DNA of 64,000 bases, taken from contig NZ_LWIG01000059.1 of the NCBI RefSeq assembly GCF_002068095.1, positions 63,739 through 127,738 on the forward strand, given 5' to 3'. Both the position numbers and the translations under genes were made by a program. The DNA comes from Bradyrhizobium sacchari. GTDB lineage: Bacteria; Pseudomonadota; Alphaproteobacteria; Rhizobiales; Xanthobacteraceae. This document shows, one piece after another, positions 8,818 to 18,965 of this stretch. Below the pieces are notes generated by a model, which worked only from the letters and a program-made list of their open reading frames with translations, did no database searches and was not told where the DNA came from. Position 1 is the stretch's first letter, and each line of letters opens with the position of its first letter.

Positions 8818-10731
8818 ATGGTGCTGCGTGTGGCGTCCATCGTTCCCCCAATTAAAGTGGAGAGCTGGTTGCGCGGCCAGCCCCTCACGAGCTTCCAGCC
8901 CGGGAAAGTGTACATCATCCAATTTTGGGCCGCTTGGTGCGGCGCATGTGTGGCAGCAATATCCAATCTGATCCAGCTACAAGAGACGTATAAAGATAGC
9001 GGACTTGAGATCATCGGAATCGCAGCATGCGAACGCACTCCGACGCCGGACGAGGGTCGAACCAGGTTGGACGCATGGTTGACCGAAACGTTCCCGAATC
9101 TAAATTATCGGATCGCGTTGGACGACACGGGTGAAATGAAAACGCTTTGGATGGACGCCACCGTGTCTTTCCGAATTCCTACTTGCTTTGTCATCGATCG
9201 TGAGGGCTACGTCGCCTTTATCGGTGATCCGGCCCGATTGGGCGACGTTTTGCCAACAGTTCTCCAAGGCATCCGGCGCACTAGTGATGATGCTACACTG
9301 GCGGATGCGGAATTGTCTCACGAAAAACCTTTGGTAGTAGATCTAGACGGATCGTTGCTGCTCACAAATCTGCGGTATGAGTCGTTCTTAAACGTATTGC
9401 ATCTCGGGTTCCCCGCGAGTTTTGCAGCGGTCCGCGCCCTGGCCAATGGCAAAGCGGCCGCCGAAAATGATTTGGCCGAAGCATCCGAACTGGATTATGC
9501 GACTCTCCCGTACAACGCCCGCGTTATGGAACTAATCCAGGCAGCCAAAGAACGAGGCACGAAGGTTTACTTGGCCACCGCAGCCAACGCGAAGCACACC
9601 AAGGCCATCGCAGACCACTTTGGCATTTTCGATGGCTGGTTTGCTTCTGACGCAAACACGAGTTTGTCGGGATCTTTGAAGGCTGAGACACTCACGGCTG
9701 CCTTCGGCAAGAACGGCTTTGATTACATCGGCAACACTCCCGCAGATTTACCAGTGTGGGAGATTGCCAACAAAGCCTACGTGGTCGGCCATTCCAATTC
9801 AGTAAAGCGCCGGCTCGTGGCGCTCAAGAGTAACCACGTCGCATTAGATCACTCGAACGCGACCAGCGCGGCGTGGTTCAAGGCTCTTCGGGTCCACCAA
9901 TTTGTCAAGAACCTTCTTATCTTTGTGCCATCGGCGACCTCGCATCAATTTACGTTGGCCAAAATCATCGCAGATGTAATCGCGTTTCTTGCTTTTTGTG
10001 TTTGTGCGTCGGCCGTCTACATTCTCAACGATCTGCTAGATCTTAAATCTGACCGCGCGCACCCCCGCAAGCGTGCTCGTCCCTTTGCGAGTGGCCTTCT
10101 CGAATTGCGGACCGGCTTGCTGATCGTTCCGGCGCTCCTCATATTGTCTTTGATGTTGTCGACCACAATCTCACTTGAGTTTGTCGGCGTATTGGCGGGC
10201 TATTTTGTTCTAACGAGTGCCTATTCTCTTTATTTGAAGCGAAAGATGATTGTGGACGTCGTGGTGCTGGCAATGCTCTACGCGACACGCGTTCTTGCGG
10301 GCGGCGTGGCAGCTGAAATTCAACTTTCGCAGTGGCTCTTCATGTTCTCTATGTTCATTTTCACCTCGCTCGCGCTAATCAAGCGGTACGTTGAGCTGTC
10401 GACGAGACTCGACCGCGGCCTCCCGGATCGTTCAGATCGTGACTATAGGGGCGGAGATGCTGACATCGTTGTCACTTTAGCTGCTGCCTCTGGCTTGAAT
10501 GCTATTACGATTTTTGCACTCTATGTTGCATCACCGGATGTGCAGATGCTGTATCGACATCCGAAGGCACTGTGGCTCATTTGTCCAATTCTTCTGTATT
10601 GGATTGGCAGGGCGCTTATGATGGCGAACCGGCGTCTAATGCACGACGACCCTATTGTCTTCGCACTTACGGACCGTATCAGCGCGATTGCCATCGCTTC
10701 GATTGTTGCCGTAGTTATACTCGCCATTTGA
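8818..10731 (+). CDS. thioredoxin-HAD-UbiA prenyltransferase triple-domain fusion
   Basis: A 637-residue protein with three parts. Residues about 1-165 form a TlpA/redoxin-like domain with the active site WCGAC. Residues about 175-345 are HAD-like, beginning VVDLDGSLL (motif DxDG). Residues about 355-637 are a polytopic UbiA-family prenyltransferase with the first diphosphate motif in NDLLDLKSDRAHPRKRARP and a second polar loop DRSDRDYRGGD. HAD-UbiA fusions resemble decaprenyl-phosphate phosphoribosyltransferases and NoeC, the UbiA-family protein implicated in arabinosylation of Azorhizobium Nod factors. The added redox domain is unusual. No signal peptide precedes the thioredoxin domain, so it should face the cytoplasm. 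AGAGAG precedes the ATG. An RpoN promoter lies upstream. Confidence 0.85.
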   Translation: MVLRVASIVPPIKVESWLRGQPLTSFQPGKVYIIQFWAAWCGACVAAISNLIQLQETYKDSGLEIIGIAACERTPTPDEGRTRLDAWLTETFPNLNYRIALDDTGEMKTLWMDATVSFRIPTCFVIDREGYVAFIGDPARLGDVLPTVLQGIRRTSDDATLADAELSHEKPLVVDLDGSLLLTNLRYESFLNVLHLGFPASFAAVRALANGKAAAENDLAEASELDYATLPYNARVMELIQAAKERGTKVYLATAANAKHTKAIADHFGIFDGWFASDANTSLSGSLKAETLTAAFGKNGFDYIGNTPADLPVWEIANKAYVVGHSNSVKRRLVALKSNHVALDHSNATSAAWFKALRVHQFVKNLLIFVPSATSHQFTLAKIIADVIAFLAFCVCASAVYILNDLLDLKSDRAHPRKRARPFASGLLELRTGLLIVPALLILSLMLSTTISLEFVGVLAGYFVLTSAYSLYLKRKMIVDVVVLAMLYATRVLAGGVAAEIQLSQWLFMFSMFIFTSLALIKRYVELSTRLDRGLPDRSDRDYRGGDADIVVTLAAASGLNAITIFALYVASPDVQMLYRHPKALWLICPILLYWIGRALMMANRRLMHDDPIVFALTDRISAIAIASIVAVVILAI

Positions 10732-10929
10732 CGCATTCTAGATTGCTTCCTGGGCGGCATTGGCTTGATGCGCTCGTCGCCTCCATACCTCGCGACAGCG
10801 CGCAGGACAGAAATACTCGAGGTCGGACTATGCGGCGGTCGCGTGCGTTGAGAGTGACGTGGACACAAGCTGGCGGGACATGGTTGAGGACCTGGCTGAT
10901 TTCGCGATGGCGACGGGCGACGGCGGAGA

Positions 10930-11110
10930 TCGTGACGGACCTCCGGGGTCTGCCATGAATATCTGCGGCAACGTAGACAGAGGCCAAGTAGCTGCGCGAC
11001 AGCGATTGCTCCTCGATGCTACCTACCACAGCTCGGAATGACGGCCGTGGTCGGCACTCGATGAGCTGGCCGCGAGGTTCAACGATGTCGTAAGCCTTTG
11101 TCGCTGAGCA
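10930..11110 (-). pseudogene. possible IS5-family transposase C-terminal remnant
   Basis: On the minus strand a frame reads KAYDIVEPRGQLIE, then a short degraded part, then SRSYLASVYVAA. This resembles the DKAYD...L-x-E and ARNYLAS-x-x-x-AA segments near the C-terminus of IS5/IS427-type transposases. The middle is shortened, no start or ends of an IS are visible, and the similarity is weak. Confidence 0.3.
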
Positions 11111-11226
11111 TGTGTAGTGCACTCTATCAATCCTGGGAGGAGATGGCTGGCCTCGGGCCAGTTAAAATCGTCTCGGGAGCTGATCCATCGAAAGGGGCGT
11201 CCCCTTCGAGCTGGCAGGAGGAGCCT

Positions 11227-12474
11227 ATGCTAAGAGATAACCACTTTGCCAACGGAAGAACGTTGTCAGTCTTGCTCGATGGGAGTTTGCTAGCTCTTTC
11301 TGCCGTAACCACAGTCATCCTCTTTGCTCGGCTGCTATACTACAGCAGGTACGGCCTCGGAATCATGGTGGATGGTCTCTACCTCAACTCTATTGCGAAC
11401 CCATTCGCCTACGCGATCAATAGTCCGCCTTCCCTTTTCGGCTTCGTCTATCATTGGCCATATCAGTGGGCGGATGGCGACATCGCAGTGCTTCGCATGG
11501 CGAACGTCACACTCACCATGGCACTGAGCTGGATTCTCAGCTATCTGATGGTCGGGCGCCTCTGGAGAGTGAGCTGGCCGCATGCTGCGGTGCTATCGGC
11601 GGGCATCGCCAGCATGGCATTAGTCGCCTTTCACCTCTGGCTGCTCACCCCCAACTACTTTATACTGAACATTCAATCGGTCTTGATGGTGATGATCGGT
11701 CTGCTGCTAGGCGATCGGCCGGGACGCATGCGCCAAGTCTTGGGGTGTATCCTGGTCGGCGTTGGCGGCTGGTGCTGCTTCATGGCCAAGCTGACTACCG
11801 CTGCGGCCATTGCGCTGATCGTTGGGCTTTATGTCATTTTGCGCCGAAAGTCGCCGCTGCTCGTGGTCGGCTCGGCGCTGGTCGCGCTCTCGCTACTCAT
11901 AGTTACCGCGTACTTGATCGACGGTGGCATCGCCGGGCTGGTAGGCCGTATGGTCAACAGCGCCAAGATTGAAGTTCTGCTGGGCAGCGGGCACGAGGTG
12001 GCTAGCATGTTCAGGATCGACTGGCTCGCCACCAGTCGCTCACAGCTCGCTATCGCTGCGGTGGCGGCGACTGCCCTTCTGCTCAGCACTCTCATGGAGC
12101 CTACGCAGAGGTTGATCCGATCGCTGGCTCGCACTGCGGTGTTGATCTTAACCATTGCGATTGCGCTGCTGGGGATCGATCCGATCGGCATCGATCCCTC
12201 GACCGTATTCTTGGTGGCCGTCTTCACATGCCTTGGCGCGACGCTTTATCGGGATGGAATGGTTCTGCGCTGCCAGGCTCCGACCAGCATCGCTCTAGCG
12301 CTGACCTTTTTGATTCTGCCGCACCTGTCCGCGTTGGGCTCCGCTGTCAATTACTGCTGGATGCTCGCGGTCGTTGCTTTCCTGAGCCCTCTTGCGCAAA
12401 CCGGACGTAGCGCCGCCACCCTGCTGCCCCTAACGGTGTTGGCACAATTGCTTACTAGATCGCGGGCGATATAG
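11227..12474 (+). CDS. polytopic membrane protein, possible truncated GT-C-type glycosyltransferase
   Basis: ATG 11227 is preceded by a strong AGGAGG. The 415-residue protein has about ten hydrophobic segments starting near residue 15. The first periplasmic loop has DG-x-YLNSIANPFAY, reminiscent of the acidic first loop of GT-C glycosyltransferases that use polyprenyl-phosphate sugars. No soluble C-terminal domain follows, and the frame ends at the point where a truncated PQQ dehydrogenase begins on the other strand, so the 3' end may be lost. It lies about 500 bp downstream of the UbiA fusion gene on the same strand; a shared role in lipid-linked sugar transfer is an inference. Confidence 0.6.
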   Translation: MLRDNHFANGRTLSVLLDGSLLALSAVTTVILFARLLYYSRYGLGIMVDGLYLNSIANPFAYAINSPPSLFGFVYHWPYQWADGDIAVLRMANVTLTMALSWILSYLMVGRLWRVSWPHAAVLSAGIASMALVAFHLWLLTPNYFILNIQSVLMVMIGLLLGDRPGRMRQVLGCILVGVGGWCCFMAKLTTAAAIALIVGLYVILRRKSPLLVVGSALVALSLLIVTAYLIDGGIAGLVGRMVNSAKIEVLLGSGHEVASMFRIDWLATSRSQLAIAAVAATALLLSTLMEPTQRLIRSLARTAVLILTIAIALLGIDPIGIDPSTVFLVAVFTCLGATLYRDGMVLRCQAPTSIALALTFLILPHLSALGSAVNYCWMLAVVAFLSPLAQTGRSAATLLPLTVLAQLLTRSRAI

Positions 12475-13052
12475 GGCGCACCCGTGCTCTTGTAAGCGCG
12501 AGATCTGTCGATGATCGTATCAGCCTTCCAGATAAGGCCACCCGTCTTCGAGTCCAGGGCATATAGCGTTCCGTCGAACGCCGCCACATATACTCGGCCT
12601 TTCCAAAAGGCGACGCCGCGATTTACGGGGCCGCAGCACGCTTTCGAGTACAAAGCTGCAAAACTTGCCACGCCCGGATCGAACCGCCAAAGTTGTTCGC
12701 CTGTCGCCGCGTTAAGCGCATAGACGATGCCTGCTATGCTGCTGAGGTACATGACGTCGTCCACAACTATCGGGGTGGCCTCCAGTTTCGACGCGCCGTC
12801 GATGTCACTCGACCAGGCATAGCCAAGCTTAGCTACATTGTCCTTGTTGATCTGGTTGAGCGGAGAGTTGTAGCTTTGGCGCCAGTCGCGACCACCGGTC
12901 GTCCACTGGCCGGGCTCGCACCGCCACTCTGGAGTCACGGCGCAGGTCGCGTGTGAAGCAGGTAGCTTAAGAGATACGGCCGCAAGCAGTGATGCAGTTA
13001 AAGCGACAACAATAGCGACTCCAATGACCGTCATTTGTTTGTATGTGGCCAT
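12351..13052 (-). pseudogene. PQQ-dependent alcohol dehydrogenase, N-terminal fragment
   Basis: ATG 13052 follows AGGGAG by six nt. After a signal-anchor (VIGVAIVVALTASLLAA) come PQQ beta-propeller blades: GGRDWRQSYNSPLNQIN, TPIVVDDVMYLS, GEQLWRFDP and KACCGPVNRGVA. The vicinal cysteines CC are typical of quinoprotein alcohol dehydrogenases. Homology stops near 12475 after SRAYKSTGAP, at the end of the facing membrane-protein gene, and the rest of the frame is unrelated. Full-length family members have about 600 residues, so about two thirds is missing. Confidence 0.8.
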
Positions 13053-13247
13053 TTTCATCTCCCTAATGGTAGTTGGGGAAGTCCGAAGTGAGCAATCAAC
13101 GGCCGAGCTGCTTAGGGGCCGGCCTCGTGCGCTTGTATTCCCTCCAAAAAAGGAGGCGGGGCCGATCTGGATCGATGGTGCTCGCCGCCAGCAGTCTGTT
13201 GCTTGGGGCGGCCTCATGTTGCCCATCGGCCGACCGGCAGGCATCGT

Positions 13248-15412
13248 TCAGACTGTTGGAAATTCCGCGATACGGAGTCTCGAGCAGCCGTAGGGAATGA
13301 GCTCGACTACGGTCTCGGGTTGGTTGGTCTTGACCGGACTCATGGGCACCGGCGCTGCATTGGCCCCGTTCATGCCCCATTGAGGGACTAGCTTCGCCTT
13401 CACTCTAAGAAGCATCGGGACATCGTTTTGCGAGGGAAGATATTCGTTCGAGCCAGGCGCCCGAACTGGCTCTCCCTTTTGAGCAAACGGCATTGAACTG
13501 ATCTTATTGAAGATCATCTCGCACTGTGGGTTGTTCCTATCGATCGAGAGCGCGTAATTCCAATCGGTGGTCGGCGCGATATGCCAGTCGACACAGCCGA
13601 GCGGCGCCGAAACCGGCAGCTCGTCCGTTCTATAAGCGGTCAGCGTCGGAATTCTCTCGAAGGCCACCCCAATTCGAAGGACGAAAAAGAGCGGCCCCCA
13701 GGCAACGGCCACGGCGTTGTTATCACGCGTTTCTGTACGTATCTTGAAATTGAAGTTCAACGTAACGACGTCGCCGTCCTTCCATTCGCGGTCCACCTTC
13801 AGCATGGTGCCACTCTGCGGTCGCCACGGGGTCGCGTTGCCCGAGACGGAAACTTCGGCTTGGCTTGACCACTTAGGAATCCTGAAGTGAAGCGGGAAGC
13901 GGACCGGCTCCTTGCATCGGACGGTCACACGTACGCGGTCGGAAAACGGATAGTCTGTCTCGACGGCAAGCTCTATCGGCGCACCTTTTCCGATTTTGCC
14001 ATTAACGCGACAGGGACCATAGCTCATCGCTGCCAAGCCCTCGTCCGCGGTGGCCATCCACATGGAGGCTACATAACGTGGCCATGGCGCATGCACGTCG
14101 GCCAAGGGCCCCGGATAACAGGGCTTGAATCCGTAGATATTCCCGGCGTCGGTCCCCGGCGAATTCCATGGACGCTTGGCAACCGATACCAGGACCTGAT
14201 TCGACTGCTGGTAGAACTGCCGCGCCCACATGTCGGCCGTACAAGCGCCAGGGAAAGCGTTGAAGATCAGTTGCTCGATACGATCGGCGACCTCCACGTT
14301 ACCCATGACCGCCACGATGTTCTCGAGAGAGAAAAATGACTGCGCGACAGCACACGTCTCGCTCCCAACGATAGGGTCGGTGCTTACGAACCATCCATCG
14401 GCTCCCCATCTGCCTCCTACCTGACCATAAGTTTGATCGAGATTGGCCATTCCTTGCACAACACTTTCGCTTTCACTCCGATCACCGGAGATGAGCGAGT
14501 GGAACGCGGGATAGCTGAGAGCCATCACTGCGGTGAAGCCGTGACGGCCAATTGGGGTCTGGCCTTCATAGGCAGGTTCACCGGCCTTGCCCTTGGCATC
14601 GCAATAATGCGGGACGAAGTCGCACATCTCCGCAAAAGCCTTGGGGTCTTTTGGAAAGTTCCTGAAATAGTTCTCGAAGTCATCGATAGAACGCTTCGTG
14701 CAACGTTGCAGCAAGGCAAGCACATCCGCATCGCCGGTCTGGTTATAGTACCAGATGCCCGCACTCAGCAGCACGCCGGACCATTTCGAGCTGAATACCG
14801 CGAGGTTCTCGGGTTCGCGCACACTATCCGCATAATCCAAGAAGCGGCGAACAAGCTGAATGGCTCGCTGATCGCCGGTCAACTCATGGTATTCCGGCAT
14901 GACTCTGGCCAACCATGACCACGCGATGACGCTCGGCGTCACGCTGGTGAGGTCTTTGACTGAAAGCGCGTGGTCATATAGGGTTTTCCGACGGCTTTAA
15001 GCTCGTCGTCATGAAGGACACCGGCGAGCATCGTCAAACCCTCAAGCCAACGCGGTACGAAACGAGCATTGGTGTCGAACACGCCGTCGCTGACATTCTT
15101 ACCAGTATCGCCTTTCCATCCAGATTGCCCAACGATATCCCACAGTCCGGGAAGATCACGAGTGATACCGCGCGCCTGCAAATTAAGTTGGTCGAGGAGC
15201 CACCCCGTTGGACGGACCGCACCCAGCGGCAGTTTGACGTAACGGCTTCGGCCCAATGGGGCGCGATTGTTCGGATAATTTGCGTTTGCCGCCCAGGATG
15301 GTTCGTGGTCAGCAGGTAAGACCCCCGAAGGAGCGCCTTCGACAACGTTGGAGCTAAGCACGCCGGAAGCAGCGACCGCAGCAATGAGTTCACAAAACTC
15401 GCGTCTATTCAT
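13248..15412 (-). pseudogene. GH127-family beta-L-arabinofuranosidase, interrupted by a frameshift
   Basis: The start at 15412 (AAGGA upstream) gives a Tat-type leader MNRREFCELIAAVAAS, then the GH127/DUF1680 N-terminal region (PLGAVRPTGWLLDQL, LPGLWD). The frame breaks near 14985-14990 in a run of four A residues; one extra A would join it to the long frame ending at 13248. The joined protein has about 720 residues. The zinc/catalytic segment SETCA is present. The vicinal cysteine pair expected later (C417-C418 in HypBA1, nucleophile plus zinc ligand) appears only as PCYPG. The C-terminal ELIPYGCSRLRIAEF matches the family. The family removes beta-L-arabinofuranose, for example from hydroxyproline-rich plant glycoproteins. 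It was probably exported; activity is doubtful. Confidence 0.8.
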
Positions 15413-15470
15413 TTGCATTCCTTCGGAAGAACTTCGATCTAAGTCCGGTCGGAATTCGACCTGAACAGCG

Positions 15471-15570
15471 CCCCTCTTGGTCTCGAAGATGAGCTCGGCA
15501 TCTGATGCGCCGATGTCGGTTCGTCTAAACCGCCCTGACAATTTCGAGACGAATTTGACAGACGTACCCT
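15471..15570 (-). repeat. 100 bp repeated upstream element, copy 1
   Basis: Shares a core of 20 bases (ctgatgcgccgatgtcggtt on the plus strand) and flanking blocks with copies at 18330-18429 and 21194-21292. It lies about 60 bp upstream of the GH127 start in sense orientation. On the gene strand it contains GTTTAGAC within GGTT-N6-AACC, close to GntR-type operators. It could equally be the end of a lost insertion sequence. Confidence 0.6.
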
Positions 15571-16479
15571 GTCAGCCGACGGCCCCCGGGAAACGGAAAC
15601 TCTCATTGATCTCATTCTAGGTTGCGGCGCGCCGGAGCAGGCTACGAAGCTACGATTCGTAGGCGGGCTGCATCTCGGATATAGTAATGATGGCTCAATC
15701 CCGCACGCTGCGCACTTCCCATTACTAGTCGTGGACGCCAATCGCGTAGCAACACCAGGTTAGCGCGCACACGAGATGACCGAAGCGAGACGACCTCAGT
15801 GAGGGCACGACTCTCGTCGAGACGACGGAGACCGGATCGAGTTGCAGCGCGATATGCAGGAAATATTGGGAATTCGGCCATCGTAAGGGACGAGTTGCAT
15901 CATGGCCCGCACGATGGCAGAAAAAAGATGAGGGCCATAATGGACGAGTATTGTCCGAGCCCACGATCACAGCAGCATCGCGGCCAGGATTGTGGCGCTC
16001 GAAAGCCAGCCATGCTCCGGCGTACGGTTATGGTAGCCGGCAAGAGGATCCGAGCCGATGCCAACCCCAGCTGAAGACTTGGAAGCAGTCGCCGGTTCTG
16101 AAGAGTGCACCGACGGCCTTTCAAGACCGTCCGCCCTCGAACACAACGAAAGCCCGACTCCATGTCGCGCAACGCTCGCTCTCCCAGCTAGGGCTAGGAC
16201 ATGAACCGGACATCGCCAAGCAGTCCATTGCAAATCTCATTGCTCATGAGAAACACCTTGGTTGTCGATGTTCAGGCGTTATCCGGTCCGTTCATTTCAA
16301 ACGGGTGGGACAGGGTCGCACTCAAAAGAAATTCGCGAATTTAGAATGCGCGAGTACGAGCTCTGACGCTCCACCACCCGGTGCAGCGACCCGCGCGGCG
16401 CTTCAATTCGCGCAGGCGCGCTCCGTTAATTCCTGCTCACATTCGCCGGGATAAGCATCCCTACCGCGGCTACAAACAG
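15571..16479. other. gene-poor spacer between GH127 and porin genes
   Basis: About 900 bp with no supportable gene. Just beyond copy 1 the sequence GGCC...GGCTGAC...GGTACG resembles the junction that follows the GntR gene at 21.3 kb, so the tail of a lost GntR gene may have stood here. The rest shows no recognisable family. Confidence 0.4.
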
Positions 16480-17913
16480 CTACCAAAAGATGTTCAACGC
16501 AGCCAAGGCATTCAGAGCGCTGCCAGTTTGCGTTGTATAAGTCACGCTGGTAGGGTGATCTATATAACTCAGGCCCACGCTGCCATAGATGCCTGGTGCA
16601 AGATGAGCGTTGTAACTCACCGTTATGGCTTTGCTGTCGGTGTGGGCTAGCTGGTTCTTGAGCAGAGCTTGGTAGACCGAGTAGTTGCTGAAAACCGTAT
16701 CGGTCAACACCAAGGATATCAAATCGTCTGGACGGCTATTGAATAGACCCTTGCCGTACAGCCTTGCCTCATAATATTGGCTAATTGTATTAAGCTCTGG
16801 TGGCGCGTACATGACTGAAAACCCGGCGTAGACGCCACGGCCTGCGGAGCCCTTAACCGGAACACTCTGCCAAAGCTGCCGATCGGCCAAAAGGTAATAG
16901 AAGCTATTTCCTTCCGTTCTGGTTCCGGGAAACTCCTTATTGTTGTAATTACTCGTATTGTACGCGGCGCCGGCCCGTACCCACATTTGGGCTACATTTG
17001 GTGCGGCGTCGCGTTTATAGCCAAATTCGTTGAGATAAAGCACCCCAGCATTCGGGACCGTCCAATCGACAGCTGCCGGATTAGCATTGACCTCAGCAAC
17101 TTGGCCGTCGGGACTGACTGAGCGTTGCGCAGTCACCTTATCATAAAAATGATCATCAATATTGTATTTGAAGATCACACCTGGGGTAGGCACATTCGCA
17201 TTGTTGATCCCACCCTGGTAAATGATACTCCCTGCCGGACCGAAGACGCTTGAGGCCAAGCTTCCGCCCACGTTAGTGCCAGCGAATTCCCACCCGTTGT
17301 GGACATAACCTAACTTCAGCTCGAACGTTCGGTCCAAGAATGTCTGATAGTAGGTCGCCATAGTGAGTCCGAAGCGGCTAGGGCCACCGCCATTCCACGT
17401 GTACTGACTATCCCCAGCGGCGACAACGATCTGACCATCCTGAATCCCAAATCGACTGAGATCGTATGTGATGAACATGAAATTTTGGGAGCTCGCCGTG
17501 AAATTCTGCCCATTGTACAGCTGTTGAGCGTGCGTGGGCGCGAACGCGTGAGGCAAGGTGTTTTCGTAAAAGTTGTTCAGACTCATGCCTATATAGCCGA
17601 TGCCAGCTTTCGCAAGCTCGGATCGAGCGCCCCCAACATCCGGATCAATCGTATCTTTGAAGCCCGGGAGCCCGATGTTCAAACCCTTAATGCGGAGAGA
17701 ATCGGGATCTACCGGCGCGTCCGTTTTGACTTTATCTGCTGGCGACGCAACTGATCCGTTGTTGTCACTCCGTATGTTCGCATCGGCAGCATACGCCGAG
17801 GTCGCTCCACTCATCCCAGCTACTGCCAGAAAGGCGGCAAAGGAAAGCGGCCATGCATCAATCGCAGAGTTAGAAACAAGTGCGCTTCCAGGACGAAAGT
17901 TCGCGCATCGCAT
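16480..17913 (-). CDS. OprB-family carbohydrate-selective porin
   Basis: A 477-residue outer-membrane protein. ATG 17913 follows GGAGG; the longer in-frame start is not supported. A signal peptide with a hydrophobic core (LSFAAFLAVAGMSG) ends at AYA-AD. The mature part has OprB hallmarks: alternating beta-strands with NFYEN, SRFGLTM, FELKLGY, a PTPGVIFKYN block, GRGVYAGFSVMYAPPELN and a final aromatic residue W. OprB porins pass glucose and other sugars. A copy of the 100 bp element lies about 415 bp upstream. It lies between a glycosidase and an ABC importer, which fits an extracellular sugar-scavenging role. Confidence 0.88.
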   Translation of the reverse strand: MRCANFRPGSALVSNSAIDAWPLSFAAFLAVAGMSGATSAYAADANIRSDNNGSVASPADKVKTDAPVDPDSLRIKGLNIGLPGFKDTIDPDVGGARSELAKAGIGYIGMSLNNFYENTLPHAFAPTHAQQLYNGQNFTASSQNFMFITYDLSRFGIQDGQIVVAAGDSQYTWNGGGPSRFGLTMATYYQTFLDRTFELKLGYVHNGWEFAGTNVGGSLASSVFGPAGSIIYQGGINNANVPTPGVIFKYNIDDHFYDKVTAQRSVSPDGQVAEVNANPAAVDWTVPNAGVLYLNEFGYKRDAAPNVAQMWVRAGAAYNTSNYNNKEFPGTRTEGNSFYYLLADRQLWQSVPVKGSAGRGVYAGFSVMYAPPELNTISQYYEARLYGKGLFNSRPDDLISLVLTDTVFSNYSVYQALLKNQLAHTDSKAITVSYNAHLAPGIYGSVGLSYIDHPTSVTYTTQTGSALNALAALNIFW

Positions 17914-18329
17914 CGATCCTCCGGGCATCACTAAACGCAATCGCCTAGCAGTGGTTGCGAAACTCATCCAACCGACAGCAGCAGAACCAAAATGCAAAGC
18001 TCCGCAACCAGTGAAAGCGCTAGACACGGTCGATCGCAATGTAACGAACTTGCCGGACCGCCGCGGCCTCGCAAAATCAGAATCAGCATGGGTAAATATC
18101 ACTCCGATCGTTCGTTTTAGCACGGAAAGTCTCCAGAAAGTACGCAACCATGGATTGGTGAATTAGGCCCCCCACGCGAATGGGACGTGTATGCTCAAGC
18201 CTCGGTGAATTGGCTAGTGCGACGACAATCAACCGCCGACCCCAGCAGACTGGATGCAGTCGCACCAACGCAAGATATCTTCGTCATGAGCATCTCCGGG
18301 GCCTGGATGTTTTGTTCTGAAAGCAAGGG
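17914..18329. other. long leader upstream of the porin gene
   Basis: About 415 bp between the porin start and repeat copy 2. The porin frame stays open through half of it without conserved sequence. It may be an untranslated leader; no riboswitch-like structure was recognised. Confidence 0.35.
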
Positions 18330-18429
18330 CCCGACGTGGCTGCGAAGATGCTCTCCGCATCTGATGTGCCAATGTCGGTTTGGCTAAGCAGCAACGACGA
18401 TTTCCAGACCACTTTCACAGACGTACCCA
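18330..18429 (-). repeat. 100 bp repeated upstream element, copy 2
   Basis: The most diverged copy: ctgatgtgccaatgtcggtt replaces the shared core, and the flanking tttccagac...acgtaccc block is kept. It is directly preceded on the minus strand by a GntR remnant, the same arrangement as copy 3. Confidence 0.55.
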
Positions 18430-18712
18430 ACGCTTCGTGGCAAACGTCCTCGATCGCATGGATGTTCGGGACCACCGGCTGCCGACACGCCAAGGGGACT
18501 AGAAGAGAGTCGACTTGCGAGAATCGGCGCATTCCGTGGAGCCTGCAGTGATCCAGCATAGAAAGCAGGAATCGAAGAAACTGCGGCCCGTTCGATGAAG
18601 GGCCTGTTTCCTGTCAAGCTGAGGCAGCGGAAGAGGCTCGGTACGATGGATGTAAGGTACGCGATCGCAATCGCGCGGTGCGAAATGGACCGGCAAGGGA
18701 AGACGCTTCAAA
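18430..18712 (-). pseudogene. GntR/HutC-family regulator, C-terminal (UTRA) remnant
   Basis: Minus-strand frames contain PLPLPQLDR...LHRTGRSFFDSC and RRFSQVDSLLVPLACRQPVV. These align by eye with PLPRFEGIETFIERTGSFTESW and GSLSQADSILLALPRRQPVI of the intact regulator at 21322-22152. The parts lie in different frames and the DNA-binding domain is absent. It shows that the GntR-element pair was duplicated. Confidence 0.6.
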
Positions 18713-18965
18713 AAACGTCCGCAGCAACATTCAAATTCGTATCAGCTGGTCAAGGTCGCCAAGATGCGCCCATTCATGGAGCGCGATTACAATAAGAGGT
18801 CGGTCCTGGCACTTCCCTTGCTGTGTGGTCCGGCTTTGACCATTCCGGAAGACTGCGCACCGCAGCGCGTTGAAGTGGGGACCAGTCGAGGCCTTCCTGA
18901 TTCGCTTGGCTCGAGTATCCTGAAGCCGCTAGTGCGCAATCGAGAGAGTTTCTTCCTCCTGTGAG

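Noticed and set aside
12438-12452. TGGCAC followed by TTGC, considered as an RpoN site
   Set aside because: The spacing is three bases too short for a -24/-12 promoter.
15439-15741. Minus-strand frame overlapping repeat copy 1
   Set aside because: Its reading through the repeat is a by-product of the element being open in several frames; no independent coding evidence.
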